Made by a program: the position numbers and the translations under genes. Positions 44,901 through 52,992 of a stretch of 58,183 bases of DNA are shown in pieces. Location of the stretch: positions 1-58,183 of the forward strand of contig JAEUKA010000054.1 of assembly GCA_016794465.1 (NCBI GenBank), in the 5' to 3' direction. Position 1 is the first letter of the stretch. Every line of letters starts with the position of its first letter. Under the pieces are notes generated by a model. The model did not search any database. It had not been told where the DNA came from and worked only from the letters and a program-made list of their open reading frames with translations. Origin of the DNA: Myxococcales bacterium. Lineage in GTDB: Bacteria > Myxococcota_A > Polyangia > Palsa-1104 > JAEUJZ01.

Positions 44901-47900
44901 GGCGCAAGACCGGGGCAATCTCGGGGCCGGTGAGATCGAGTTCGGCGAGATTGAGTTCGGTGAGCGTACGACGCCCAACGAGCTCGACGTCCAGTTTACA
45001 GGAGACACCAGCAAGCTGGAGGTGGCGGTCGAGTACGCGAAGGATCTGTTCTCCGAGCGCACAATCAAGAGATTGATCGTGCACCATCAGCAGGTGCTGC
45101 AGACTATTGTTGATAGTCCTGACTGCCGACTGATGGACTTTCCCCTGGGCTCCGAGGAGGACCAAAGGGTGGGAGGGCCAGCGGACGAAGGCGCGAAGAC
45201 GACAATTCCGCTCGATGTATCGAAGAGCGCGGTCGCATTATTTAACGAGAGGGTGGCATCATCACCCGACGCGACTGCATGTATGGGACCAGACGGAAAC
45301 TTGACCTATAGGGAGCTCGACCAAAGGGCCAATCAGCTTGCACGCCATCTGATGGCTCGCGGGGTCGAGCGGGAGACGCGGGTAGGTCTTTGGTTCGAGC
45401 GCTCGGCCGAGTTGCTGGTCGCAGTCCTTGGCGTGCTTAAGGCAGGGGGTTGCTACGTTCCACTCGATCCAAGTTATCCCCAGGACTATATCAACAAGAT
45501 ACTCGTCGACGCGCAGCCGCTTCTGGTGCTATCGAGCCGAATTCTGGGCCCACGCCTTCTGCTGGACGCCGAGCGGATAGTGTACCTCGATGAAGCACTG
45601 GCGACGTCCACCGATGCTAGCGATCCGCACGTGGCCATCCACTTGGAGCAGCTCGTTTACGTCATGTATACTTCCGGTTCAACCGGTCTGCCGAAAGGGG
45701 TAATGGTTCCCCATCGGCAGATCCTGAACTGGCTGTATCCGCTCTGGGCGATGGTGCCCTTCGAGAAAGACGAGGTCGTGGCGCAGAAGACGTCCACGGC
45801 GTTCGCAGTCTCAGTGAAGGAGCTTTTCGCGGGCCTGCTTGCAGGCGTTCCTCAGGTGTTCATCGATGGAGATGTGGTCAAGGACGTGACGGCCTTCGTG
45901 CACCACCTCGAACAGTGGCGGGTCACCCGGCTGTACACACTCCCGTCGCAACTCGATGCCATCCTATCCCACATCGAAGGTGCGACAGAACGCCTGCAGT
46001 CCCTCCGGCACCTGTTCATTGCTGGCGAGCCGTGCTCGGTCGATTTGATGTTAAAGCTGCGCGCGACTCTGCCGTGCTGCACGCCATGGTTCAACTACGG
46101 TTGCACGGAGATAAACGACGTCACGTACTGCGCTCCACACGAGCAGTCCAGCAGCACAGGGTTCGTGCCGATTGGCCGGCCGATCCGGAATACCCGGGCG
46201 CTAGTGCTCGATGACGAACTGCGGATGTTACCGGCGGGCGTCACGGGGGAGATCTACGTGGAGAGCGCAGGGACGGCGCGTGGCTACTGGCGGCAACCAG
46301 CTGCGACGGCCGACCGCTTCATCCCAAATCCATTCGGCGCGCCAGGCAGTCGTCTCTACCGAACGGGCGACATGGCGCGATATCTGGACGATGGTGCGTT
46401 GGAATTCCTGGGGCGCCGCGACTACGAGGTCAAGATCCGCGGCCACCGCGTGGACGTTCGTCAGGTCGAAAAGGCGCTAGCAAGCCACCCGGATGTTCTG
46501 GAGTCGGCGGTGGTGGGATGGCCACGCGGTGCGAGTAGCCCGCAGCTGCTCGCCTACCTCGCCGCAAAGCCCAAACGCACCTTGGCGACGAAGCAGCTAA
46601 GACAGTACCTATCAACTCGCCTGCCGACGTACATGGTGCCAACGATCTATCAGTTCTTGGCGGAGCTACCGCGCTTGCCCAATGGCAAGCTCGATCGTCT
46701 GGGGTTGCACGAGCCCAAGCAGATCGACAGTGGCGCCGCCTACTTGGCCCCGCGTACCGAAACGGAGAAGGTCCTGGCAGGGCTGTGGACGGAGATCCTC
46801 AAGCAGGGTGATATGCCGACGCCGCAGGTCGGAATTTCACACAACTTCTTCGATCTCGGCGGGCATTCGCTGCTCGCCAGTCGAGTCCTGTCGCAAGTGC
46901 AGCGGCATTTCGGTGTCACCCTGGACATCAAGACGTTGTTTGAATCTCCAGTGTTGAAGGATTTCGCGAAGGCCATTGATAAGGCGCTTTCGCACGAGGA
47001 CCAGTGCGGGGACGACCCCCTCGACGACCGAGAGGCCGCTCCCGACGAAGCCCCCGTCCTGGTTCCGCTCTCCCTGAGCGGGACGCTGCCGATTCTGTTC
47101 TGCGTCCATCCGGTGGGCGGACAGATCCACGTCTATCGCGAGCTCGCCAAAGCGGTGGAGCAGTGCGCCTGCGTGTACGCGCTCCAGTCGGAGGACGCTC
47201 GTGAGTTCGACACCATTGAGGCTTTGGCGCGCTTCTACGCCGATGAGATCCGAGCCGCCCAGCCCCACGGGAGCTATCGCCTCCTCGGGTGGTCCTCTGG
47301 CGGGCTCATCGCCTTGGCGATTGCTCACGAGTTGGAGCGCCAGGAGTGCACGGTGGAGTATGTGGGCCTCCTAGATGTGAAGCCGATCCCGCAAATGGCG
47401 GGCGAGGGCAGCTGGGCGCCGCTGATCGCGGCGACCAACATCCTAGGGGCAGTGAGGGGCCGGGGCTTCTCAGTTGGTGAAGTACATGACGCCAGGACCT
47501 TCCTTGGGTCGCGCGGATGGACGGAGGAAGTCTTCGCCTCGGATGACCGGCGAGCAGCGATCGAGCAGCTGGCTCGACACTTCGGAATCGCTGGTGTCGA
47601 GGAGTCATCAGAATACCTTCTGTCCCGGCTCAAGACCACGAAGTACTACATTTCGCTGTTCGCTGGTTTTCAGCCAGAGACACTCGGGTCGAACACATAT
47701 GTTTATGAGGCGGCGGAGCGATTCGAGGGGACACCGACCAAGGACTACACTGGCCAGTCGGGGGCGGCGCAGGCTCGCGAGACCCTGCGATCAAATATCG
47801 TTCAGGTGCCGGGCAATCACTATACCCTCCTGCAGCGGGAGAACGCACTGCATCTAGGCGGACGGATTGCCGCGACCCTGGCTGCGCTCGACCGCGCAGC

Positions 47901-47925
47901 TGCAACCAGAACGCGACGCGCGTGA
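41926..47925 (+). CDS. Nonribosomal peptide synthetase A-T-C-A-T-TE, two PABA-type modules
   Basis: 1999 residues. A1 about 35-540, T1 about 545-620 (LGGHSL, Ser about 581), C about 640-1075 (MHHIICDG about 770), A2 about 1090-1590, T2 about 1610-1685 (Ser about 1647), TE about 1695-1980 (GWSSGG about 1789, GNHY about 1964). Both A domains lack the Asp that binds an amino acid's alpha-amino group (SFAISAKELF, AFAVSVKELF) and carry YGCTEIND in place of YGPTE. My ten-residue codes are AIKYFSIDVK (A1) and AVKYFANDVK (A2); A2 nearly equals the PABA code AVKYVANDAK I recall for cystobactamid. So it likely joins two aminobenzoates and releases the product. A1's Ile at position 322 suggests a modified ring. 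Starts at ATG 41926 after GAGGAG. Confidence 0.93.
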   Translation: MATKLSDFALIDSADADVISHSNETRRSVDLSRSLVDLFNLQVENAPDATACLGYEGRLTYGDLNLRANQLAHHLIARGVGPDVPVGILLERSAEHLIALLGVLKAGGCYVPLDPQYPPEYVQQVLSDAQPRLVVSSQRLGGRFNSALDQVVHLEDELLLSQETRAPRVKVSPDHLAYVMYTSGSSGAPNGVMVPHRQILNWLHALLERAPFGANEVVAQKTSTSFAISAKELFAGLVAGVPQVFIDDQTVRDIPSFVRELERWGVTRLYTFPSQLEAILSSSDGAYDRLRSLRHLFISIEPCPAELLARLQSALPWVTPWYIYGCTEINDVTYCDPGCRGSSTGFVPIGRPIHNTRVFVLNEDLRTVPVGAMGEMYVESLGIARGYWRQPRLTAERLIANPYAEGGSRLYKTGDLARYLPDGSLEFLGRRDYEVKIRGYRVDVRQVEKVLAAHPEIREVAVVGWPHRATNPQLVAYLVHRSKEDAPIQQIRDYLSGCLPAYMVPTIFQFLAALPRLPNDKVDRLSLPEPKLTGRSADYLPPRTETEKALAAIWSEVLSQGGMAPLSVGTTHNFFDLGGHSLLAAQMFSRIRQKYDVELPLSTLFESPVMEDFARAIDAAVADRSVPAEGLARLADRGQALPLSYVQERLWFVNEHMVEQRTSYNVAFSCHMRGTGLSVAALRGAVNALVARHETLRTTFVVPESGGDPVQRIADSLWIEVPLHDVEEAEVPARMAAHAGHVFDLAKGPLLRVTVLRLAPDHRVFMLNMHHIICDGWSIGILLRDLQEFYIAAETGAQPRLPTLPLQYADYAVWQRQQDLSEHLAYWTNTLASYQEGMPLPYDFARPASRAWRAGIVRHQYPSDLTARLSEVSKCHQATLFMTLMASLAILLNRYTGREDLCVGTTVAGRDHLELENLIGFFVNILAIRLDLSGNPTVETLIQRTRAQVLAAFEHRDLPFEHVLAALKKQRDSSQIPLVPVMVRHQNFPTAQAQDRGNLGAGEIEFGEIEFGERTTPNELDVQFTGDTSKLEVAVEYAKDLFSERTIKRLIVHHQQVLQTIVDSPDCRLMDFPLGSEEDQRVGGPADEGAKTTIPLDVSKSAVALFNERVASSPDATACMGPDGNLTYRELDQRANQLARHLMARGVERETRVGLWFERSAELLVAVLGVLKAGGCYVPLDPSYPQDYINKILVDAQPLLVLSSRILGPRLLLDAERIVYLDEALATSTDASDPHVAIHLEQLVYVMYTSGSTGLPKGVMVPHRQILNWLYPLWAMVPFEKDEVVAQKTSTAFAVSVKELFAGLLAGVPQVFIDGDVVKDVTAFVHHLEQWRVTRLYTLPSQLDAILSHIEGATERLQSLRHLFIAGEPCSVDLMLKLRATLPCCTPWFNYGCTEINDVTYCAPHEQSSSTGFVPIGRPIRNTRALVLDDELRMLPAGVTGEIYVESAGTARGYWRQPAATADRFIPNPFGAPGSRLYRTGDMARYLDDGALEFLGRRDYEVKIRGHRVDVRQVEKALASHPDVLESAVVGWPRGASSPQLLAYLAAKPKRTLATKQLRQYLSTRLPTYMVPTIYQFLAELPRLPNGKLDRLGLHEPKQIDSGAAYLAPRTETEKVLAGLWTEILKQGDMPTPQVGISHNFFDLGGHSLLASRVLSQVQRHFGVTLDIKTLFESPVLKDFAKAIDKALSHEDQCGDDPLDDREAAPDEAPVLVPLSLSGTLPILFCVHPVGGQIHVYRELAKAVEQCACVYALQSEDAREFDTIEALARFYADEIRAAQPHGSYRLLGWSSGGLIALAIAHELERQECTVEYVGLLDVKPIPQMAGEGSWAPLIAATNILGAVRGRGFSVGEVHDARTFLGSRGWTEEVFASDDRRAAIEQLARHFGIAGVEESSEYLLSRLKTTKYYISLFAGFQPETLGSNTYVYEAAERFEGTPTKDYTGQSGAAQARETLRSNIVQVPGNHYTLLQRENALHLGGRIAATLAALDRAAATRTRRA

Positions 47926-50918
47926 CCTTCCACCCACGTAGCCAACTCATGGATCAACAAGCGCCCCTTCAACGAGGGAGGAACGCTGGGCAGATGGACA
48001 ATCTATCGATCGTGTCTAACCTCCATACACTCAGGCGCAGTGCTTATACGGCGGTACCCCCGATTGGGGCAGCGTACCCATCGGATATCGGCGTGCACCA
48101 GCTGTTCGAGTCGCAGGTGGACAGGACTCCTGACGCTATTGCCGCTAGAGCGGGGAACGAGTCCCTTACGTACCGTGAGCTGAACTCCCGGGCGAATCAA
48201 CTCGCCCGCTACCTGGTCTCACGAGGAGTGGGCCCGCACGGCTCGGTGGCCGTGCTGATGAGGCGGACCCTGTCGTGTCTGGTCTCATTGCTCGCCACGC
48301 TCAAGGCGGGCGCCGCTTACGTGCCAGTGGACCTCGGCCTGCCTGCCAAGCGGGTAGACTACATCCTGACGGACAGCGGCGTCACGTGTGTCCTGCTTGA
48401 TCATGAGTCTCAATCCTGCCTCGATGAGGTGCGAGCGACCGCGATGCTCGCGATCGACGTGGACGAGCCGTTCATCTATCAGGGCGAGATTGGCAATCTC
48501 GACCTCGCCGTTGGCCCTGACGCTCAGGCCTACTGCATCTACACATCGGGCACGACGGGCGCTCCCAAAGGCGTAATGGTCCACCACCGCGCGCTGGTGA
48601 ACTACGTCTGGTGGGCGAAGAAGCAGTACGTCACCGATAACGTCGAGAGTTTTGCATTGCACTCCTCGTTGTCGTTCGATCTCACGGTCACCTCCATCTT
48701 CGTTCCCCTGGTCTCCGGACGATGCATCGAAGTATACCCGGACCCGCGCGACGACGTACCCGTCATCCACCGGGTACTAGAGGAAAACAAGGTCGACGTC
48801 GTAAAGCTCACGCCAGCCCATCTGGCTTTACTCCGAAACACCGACCTGTCGCAGAGTAGGCTAAAGGTGCTCATCTTGGGAGGAGAAGACCTCAAGGTGG
48901 AGATGGCAAGTGAGATCTACCAGAAGCTGAACGGGCGAGCGGTGCTCTATAACGAATACGGACCCACCGAGACGGTCGTGGGATGCATGATCTACCGCTA
49001 CGACCCAGCCGTGGATCTGCACGGATCGGTGCCAATTGGAACCGGGATCGATAACATGCAGATCTACTTGCTCGATGACCGCCGGAACCCTGTTAGGCCC
49101 GGTGAAGTCGGTGCGATTTACATCGGAGGCGACGGCGTCGCCCTAGGGTACAAGGGTAAGCGAGAGGCCACGTCGGAGCTCTTCATTCCCAGCCCGTTCG
49201 TGGCGGGCGATCGCCTGTACGCCAGCGGTGACCTGGGTAGGTTGAACGAGCATGGCGCGCTCCTCTTTCTTGGCAGGAAGGATCTGCAGGTTAAGCTGAG
49301 AGGATATCGAATCGAGCCAGGAGAAGTTGAGAACGCCCTACTCGCCTACCCGGATATCGAGGAGTGCGTCGTCGATTCGACCAAGACCGCGAGGAGTGAG
49401 ATGGCCGGTCAGCTCACCCACTGCGCAAAGTGCGGCTTGGCGTCGAACTTCCCGAATACGACGTATTCCGCAGACGGCGTGTGCAATCATTGTGAGGCCT
49501 TCGACAAGTACCGAGGCGTCATCGAAGACTACTTCAGTACTATGGACGAGCTGCGATCGATCGTTGGCGAGATGAGGGCTGCTTGCCACCCGAAGTACGA
49601 TTGCATCGTGGCGCTCAGCGGTGGGAAAGATAGCATGTATGCGCTCGGTCGGATGACCGATCTCGGCGCCCGTGTGCTGGCCTTCACTCTCGACAACGGC
49701 TATATCTCCGCGGAGGCGAAGCAAAATATCGGCCGAGCCGTCGCCCGGCTTGGAGTGGATCACCGCTATCTGTCAACTCGTCACATGAAGGAGATCCTCG
49801 TCGATAGCTTGAAGCGACACAGCAACATGTGCAATGGTTGTTTCAAGACCATCTACACGTTTGCGATCGATCTGGCGCAAGAGGTTGGCGTCAAGCACGT
49901 GGTGATGGGGCTGTCGAAGGGCCAGCTGTTCGAGACCCGCCTCTCGGCCCTATTTCGCACGTCGACCTTCGACAACGTTGTCTTCACGAAGAACCTCGTC
50001 GATGCGCGAAAGATTTACCATCGCATCGATGACGCAGTAAGCCGTCTGCTCGATACGACGTGCGTCAGGAATAATGCCGTGATCGAGAACATCCAGTTCG
50101 TCGACTTCTATCGCTACTGCCATGTCACCCGTCAGGAGATGTACGACTACGTGCAGACGAAGGTCGGGTGGACTAGGCCAATCGACACAGGTCGGTCGAC
50201 GAACTGCCTCCTCAACGACGTCGGCATCTACGTCCACAACAAGGAGCGGGGATATCACAACTACTCCTTGCCCTATAGCTGGGATGTCCGTATGGGCCAC
50301 ATCACGAGAGAGGAGGCGATGCGGGAGCTCGACGACTCGGCAGACATCGATGTCGGCAAGGTCAAATCCATCATCAAGGATCTTGGTTACGAGCTGGACC
50401 AAGACACGGTGGGGCCTGCGGAGGCTCAGCTGGTCGCCTATTATGTTTCCGCCCAAGAGATAGCCCCGTCCGCTTTGCGACAGTTCCTGTCGGAGACCCT
50501 GCCGGAGTATATGGTACCGAGCTCATTCGTCCAGTTGGACCGAATCCCGCTGACCCCGAATGGAAAGGTCAATCGCCAGGCCCTGCCGAGGCCCGACCTG
50601 CTACGAAGAACCTGCACCGATGGACATGCTCCCCGAACGCCAGTAGAGGAGCGGTTGGCGGAGCTGTGGAAGGATGTGCTGTTGATCGACCAGGTGGGAG
50701 TCGAAGACGATTTCTTCGAGCTGGGCGGGCACTCGCTTCCGGCGCTCATGCTACTCTATAAAATCGACGGCCACTTCCACAAGACCATCAGCATCGAGGA
50801 GTTCTCGAAGGCGCCTACCATCAGAGCGCTCGCCATGCACATCGGAGGTGATGCCGAAGACATGCCGCCAACTGCAGGCGGGATGATCGACCATGGCGCG
50901 CCTGCGCGCAGAGGATAA
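47922..50918 (+). CDS. Stand-alone NRPS module: Asn A domain interrupted by PP-loop domain, then T (CysH-like)
   Basis: 998 residues; GTG 47922 overlaps the previous stop, ATG 47949 is an alternative. The A domain (about 50-490) has IYTSGTTGAPKGVM and a code I read as DLTKIGEVGK, the usual Asn code. At about 495-830, within the C-terminal subdomain before A10, sits an inserted domain: CAKCGLASNFPNTTYSADG and CNHC Cys pairs, the PP-loop ALSGGKDSMYAL (about 565) and SNMCNGCFKTIY, resembling N-acetyl-sugar amidotransferases. A10 (PNGKVNRQ) and a T domain (ELGGHSLPAL, Ser about 937) follow. CysH of cystobactamid has such a domain, acting as amide dehydratase or aminomutase on bound Asn. There is no C domain, so the Asn unit must be passed on in trans. 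Confidence 0.92.
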   Translation: MTFHPRSQLMDQQAPLQRGRNAGQMDNLSIVSNLHTLRRSAYTAVPPIGAAYPSDIGVHQLFESQVDRTPDAIAARAGNESLTYRELNSRANQLARYLVSRGVGPHGSVAVLMRRTLSCLVSLLATLKAGAAYVPVDLGLPAKRVDYILTDSGVTCVLLDHESQSCLDEVRATAMLAIDVDEPFIYQGEIGNLDLAVGPDAQAYCIYTSGTTGAPKGVMVHHRALVNYVWWAKKQYVTDNVESFALHSSLSFDLTVTSIFVPLVSGRCIEVYPDPRDDVPVIHRVLEENKVDVVKLTPAHLALLRNTDLSQSRLKVLILGGEDLKVEMASEIYQKLNGRAVLYNEYGPTETVVGCMIYRYDPAVDLHGSVPIGTGIDNMQIYLLDDRRNPVRPGEVGAIYIGGDGVALGYKGKREATSELFIPSPFVAGDRLYASGDLGRLNEHGALLFLGRKDLQVKLRGYRIEPGEVENALLAYPDIEECVVDSTKTARSEMAGQLTHCAKCGLASNFPNTTYSADGVCNHCEAFDKYRGVIEDYFSTMDELRSIVGEMRAACHPKYDCIVALSGGKDSMYALGRMTDLGARVLAFTLDNGYISAEAKQNIGRAVARLGVDHRYLSTRHMKEILVDSLKRHSNMCNGCFKTIYTFAIDLAQEVGVKHVVMGLSKGQLFETRLSALFRTSTFDNVVFTKNLVDARKIYHRIDDAVSRLLDTTCVRNNAVIENIQFVDFYRYCHVTRQEMYDYVQTKVGWTRPIDTGRSTNCLLNDVGIYVHNKERGYHNYSLPYSWDVRMGHITREEAMRELDDSADIDVGKVKSIIKDLGYELDQDTVGPAEAQLVAYYVSAQEIAPSALRQFLSETLPEYMVPSSFVQLDRIPLTPNGKVNRQALPRPDLLRRTCTDGHAPRTPVEERLAELWKDVLLIDQVGVEDDFFELGGHSLPALMLLYKIDGHFHKTISIEEFSKAPTIRALAMHIGGDAEDMPPTAGGMIDHGAPARRG

Positions 50919-51738
50919 CGTGCAATTCGTCACCGTCAATGGTGCAGACTCGACGGTTTGTTCGGTGCTGGACCGCGGACTCCAATTCGGAGACGGCCTG
51001 TTCGAGACGATGCTGTGCGTCAGCGGCACGCCGGTCGACTTCGCGGAGCACTGGGTGCGCCTCGCAGAGGGTTGCCGCCGGTTGGGGATCGACTGCCCGG
51101 CCATACAGCGCGACGTGACCGCTGCGGTCGCCAGACAGGGCGCTCCTAAGGCCGTCGCCAAGCTCATCGTCACCCGAGGAAGCACTGAGCGAGGGTACCG
51201 TTGCGTCCCTTCGGTCCGTCCGAACTGGATTCTCACCATCACGGACGCACCGGAGCATCCGTTGGCCCACGGGAACGAGGGCGTGGCCGTCAAGCTCTGC
51301 CGAACGCGCGTTTCACTCGACGACCCTCAACTGGCCGGGTTGAAGCATTTGAATCGACTCCCCCAGGTGCTCGCTAGAAGGGAATGGGACACCGAGTACC
51401 ACGATGGCTTGCTCGCTGATCACGGGGGACGGATCGTCGAGGGGTGCACTAGCAACCTGTTCCTCGTTGCTCAGGGGACCTTGCGGACTCCCGATCTGAC
51501 CGCGTGCGGTGTTCGCGGTATCGTGCGACAGAAGGTCCTCGATCACTCGATCGCGCTCGGCATCCCCTGCGAGGTTACCACGTTGGGGCTCCGAGAGATC
51601 GAGCGCGCCGAAGAGGTCTTCTTGACGAACTCAGTCTATGGCATCGTACCGGTCAGTGCAATCGAAGATATGAGGTACCGATTGGGTCCGATGACGATGC
51701 GTCTGATGAAGGACCTTTGTCGGGACGTATACTATTGA
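50893..51738 (+). CDS. pabC: 4-amino-4-deoxychorismate lyase
   Basis: 281 residues. A class IV PLP aminotransferase-fold enzyme that removes pyruvate from aminodeoxychorismate to give PABA. Motifs are RGLQFGDGLFETML at the start, LIVTRGSTERGY, the PLP Lys in GLKHLNRLPQVLARREW as in E. coli PabC, and EGCTSNLFLV. ATG 50893 overlaps the end of the Asn module gene by 26 bp, so the genes are co-translated; a GTG at 50920 is an alternative. With the pabAB gene it makes a complete chorismate-to-PABA route inside the cluster. Confidence 0.94.
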   Translation: MARLRAEDNVQFVTVNGADSTVCSVLDRGLQFGDGLFETMLCVSGTPVDFAEHWVRLAEGCRRLGIDCPAIQRDVTAAVARQGAPKAVAKLIVTRGSTERGYRCVPSVRPNWILTITDAPEHPLAHGNEGVAVKLCRTRVSLDDPQLAGLKHLNRLPQVLARREWDTEYHDGLLADHGGRIVEGCTSNLFLVAQGTLRTPDLTACGVRGIVRQKVLDHSIALGIPCEVTTLGLREIERAEEVFLTNSVYGIVPVSAIEDMRYRLGPMTMRLMKDLCRDVYY

Positions 51739-51757
51739 GGCGCCTAGGAGGACGGTA

Positions 51758-52741
51758 ATGACAGGTAGTCCGGATATCGCGGCATTGCCCTTGATCATCA
51801 CGCCAGATCAACCTCAAACGGCTCTCGAGGATTGGGTCTCAGCGAACCGTGATGGAATCGAGCGGCAAGTGACCGCGTCGAAGGCCATCCTGTTTCGCGG
51901 ATTCCGCAGCAAGGACGGATTCGAGAGCATCGCCAACAGCTTCTTCGACCAACGCCTCCGTTATACCTACCGATCGACGCCTCGAACGGACCTCGGTCAG
52001 AACCTCTATACGGTGACGGAGTATCCGAAGCAGCTGTCGATTCCGCAACACTGCGAGAATGCCTACCAACGCGACTGGCCCATGAAGCTACTCTTTCATT
52101 GCGTAGAGCCGGCGAGCAAGGGTGGTGGAACCCCCTTGGCCGAGATGACGAAGGTGACAGCGATGATCCCCGCCGAGATCAGGGATGAATTCGAGCGGAA
52201 AAAGGTCAGGTACGTGCGGAACTACCGGCCCCGAGTGGACTTGCCATGGGAGGAGGTATTTGGAACGAGTAGCAAGGCCGAGGTAGAGAGGTTCTGCATC
52301 GAGAATGACCTGGAGTACCAGTGGACCGAGGGCGGATTGAAGACAATGCAGGTGTGCCAGGCGTTCGCTTCGCACCCGATCACCGGTGAGAAGATCTGGT
52401 TCAATCAGGCCCACCTATTCCACCTCTCCGCACTAGACCCTGCTTCGCAGAAGATGATGCTCTCCTTCTTCGGTGAAGGCGGCCTGCCACGCAACTCGTA
52501 CTTTGGAGACGGGTCGGCGATCGGGGGTGACGTTCTGGCCCAGATCCGCGCCGCATTCGAACATAACAAGATATGGTTCGAGTGGCGCAAGGGTGACGTG
52601 TTGCTGATCGATAACATGCAGATTTCTCACGGTCGCGAGCCGTTCGAGGGCACTCGACGGGTATTGGTCTGTCTGGCGGAACCATATTCGGAGGCCGAGC
52701 GTCGCAGGTTCGTAAGATCGGCAAACGTAGAGCGATCGTAG
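51758..52741 (+). CDS. Fe(II)/2-oxoglutarate dioxygenase, probable Asn beta-hydroxylase
   Basis: 327 residues of the TauD/SyrP-like group. The metal triad is HCE in PQHCENAYQRDWP (about residue 99) and His in NMQISHGREPFEG (about 289); the Arg that binds 2-oxoglutarate is in GTRRVLV. His-x-Glu instead of His-x-Asp is also found in AsnO and VioC, which hydroxylate the beta-carbon of Asn and Arg; SyrP acts on a carrier-bound amino acid. Beside the Asn module, it most likely hydroxylates carrier-bound Asn, as CysJ does. In that system hydroxylation decides whether the inserted domain acts as mutase or dehydratase. It starts 19 bp after pabC with AGGAGG upstream. Confidence 0.9.
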   Translation: MTGSPDIAALPLIITPDQPQTALEDWVSANRDGIERQVTASKAILFRGFRSKDGFESIANSFFDQRLRYTYRSTPRTDLGQNLYTVTEYPKQLSIPQHCENAYQRDWPMKLLFHCVEPASKGGGTPLAEMTKVTAMIPAEIRDEFERKKVRYVRNYRPRVDLPWEEVFGTSSKAEVERFCIENDLEYQWTEGGLKTMQVCQAFASHPITGEKIWFNQAHLFHLSALDPASQKMMLSFFGEGGLPRNSYFGDGSAIGGDVLAQIRAAFEHNKIWFEWRKGDVLLIDNMQISHGREPFEGTRRVLVCLAEPYSEAERRRFVRSANVERS

Positions 52742-52749
52742 GGTCAGCC

Positions 52750-52992
52750 ATGTCGCGTTTCCAGGAGCGTCTCGGATGCACCGCCGCCAGCGCGCCGTAT
52801 GAGTACCCTCGGCCGTCCGGCCGGAGGTTTCATACGGCCCGGTTCACCTGTCAGTATACGGACTCCGCGGTGCGGAGGCGCGTCCGGTTCAACCAGGTCC
52901 ATCAGTCGACACTCTTCATGGATGTCCATCGTCTGATGCAGTGTCACCAGAAGGTCATGGACTCCATGTATTCGACTCTGGGTGCACGATGA
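52750..52992 (+). CDS. Small unknown protein of the cluster
   Basis: 80 residues, rich in Arg, His and Tyr, with no hydrophobic core pattern I recognise. It lies 8 bp after the dioxygenase stop, and its own stop overlaps the next start (ATGA), so it is translated as part of the operon. It is not an MbtH protein. It could be a small partner of the following ligase, or the residue of a larger lost gene: in the cystobactamid order a large synthetase gene would lie between the CysJ and CysL counterparts. Confidence 0.5.
   Translation: MSRFQERLGCTAASAPYEYPRPSGRRFHTARFTCQYTDSAVRRRVRFNQVHQSTLFMDVHRLMQCHQKVMDSMYSTLGAR

Noticed and set aside
52750..52992. Second MbtH protein
   Set aside because: Lacks the SLWP, DGW and WTDMRP motifs; the true MbtH gene is at 34900.
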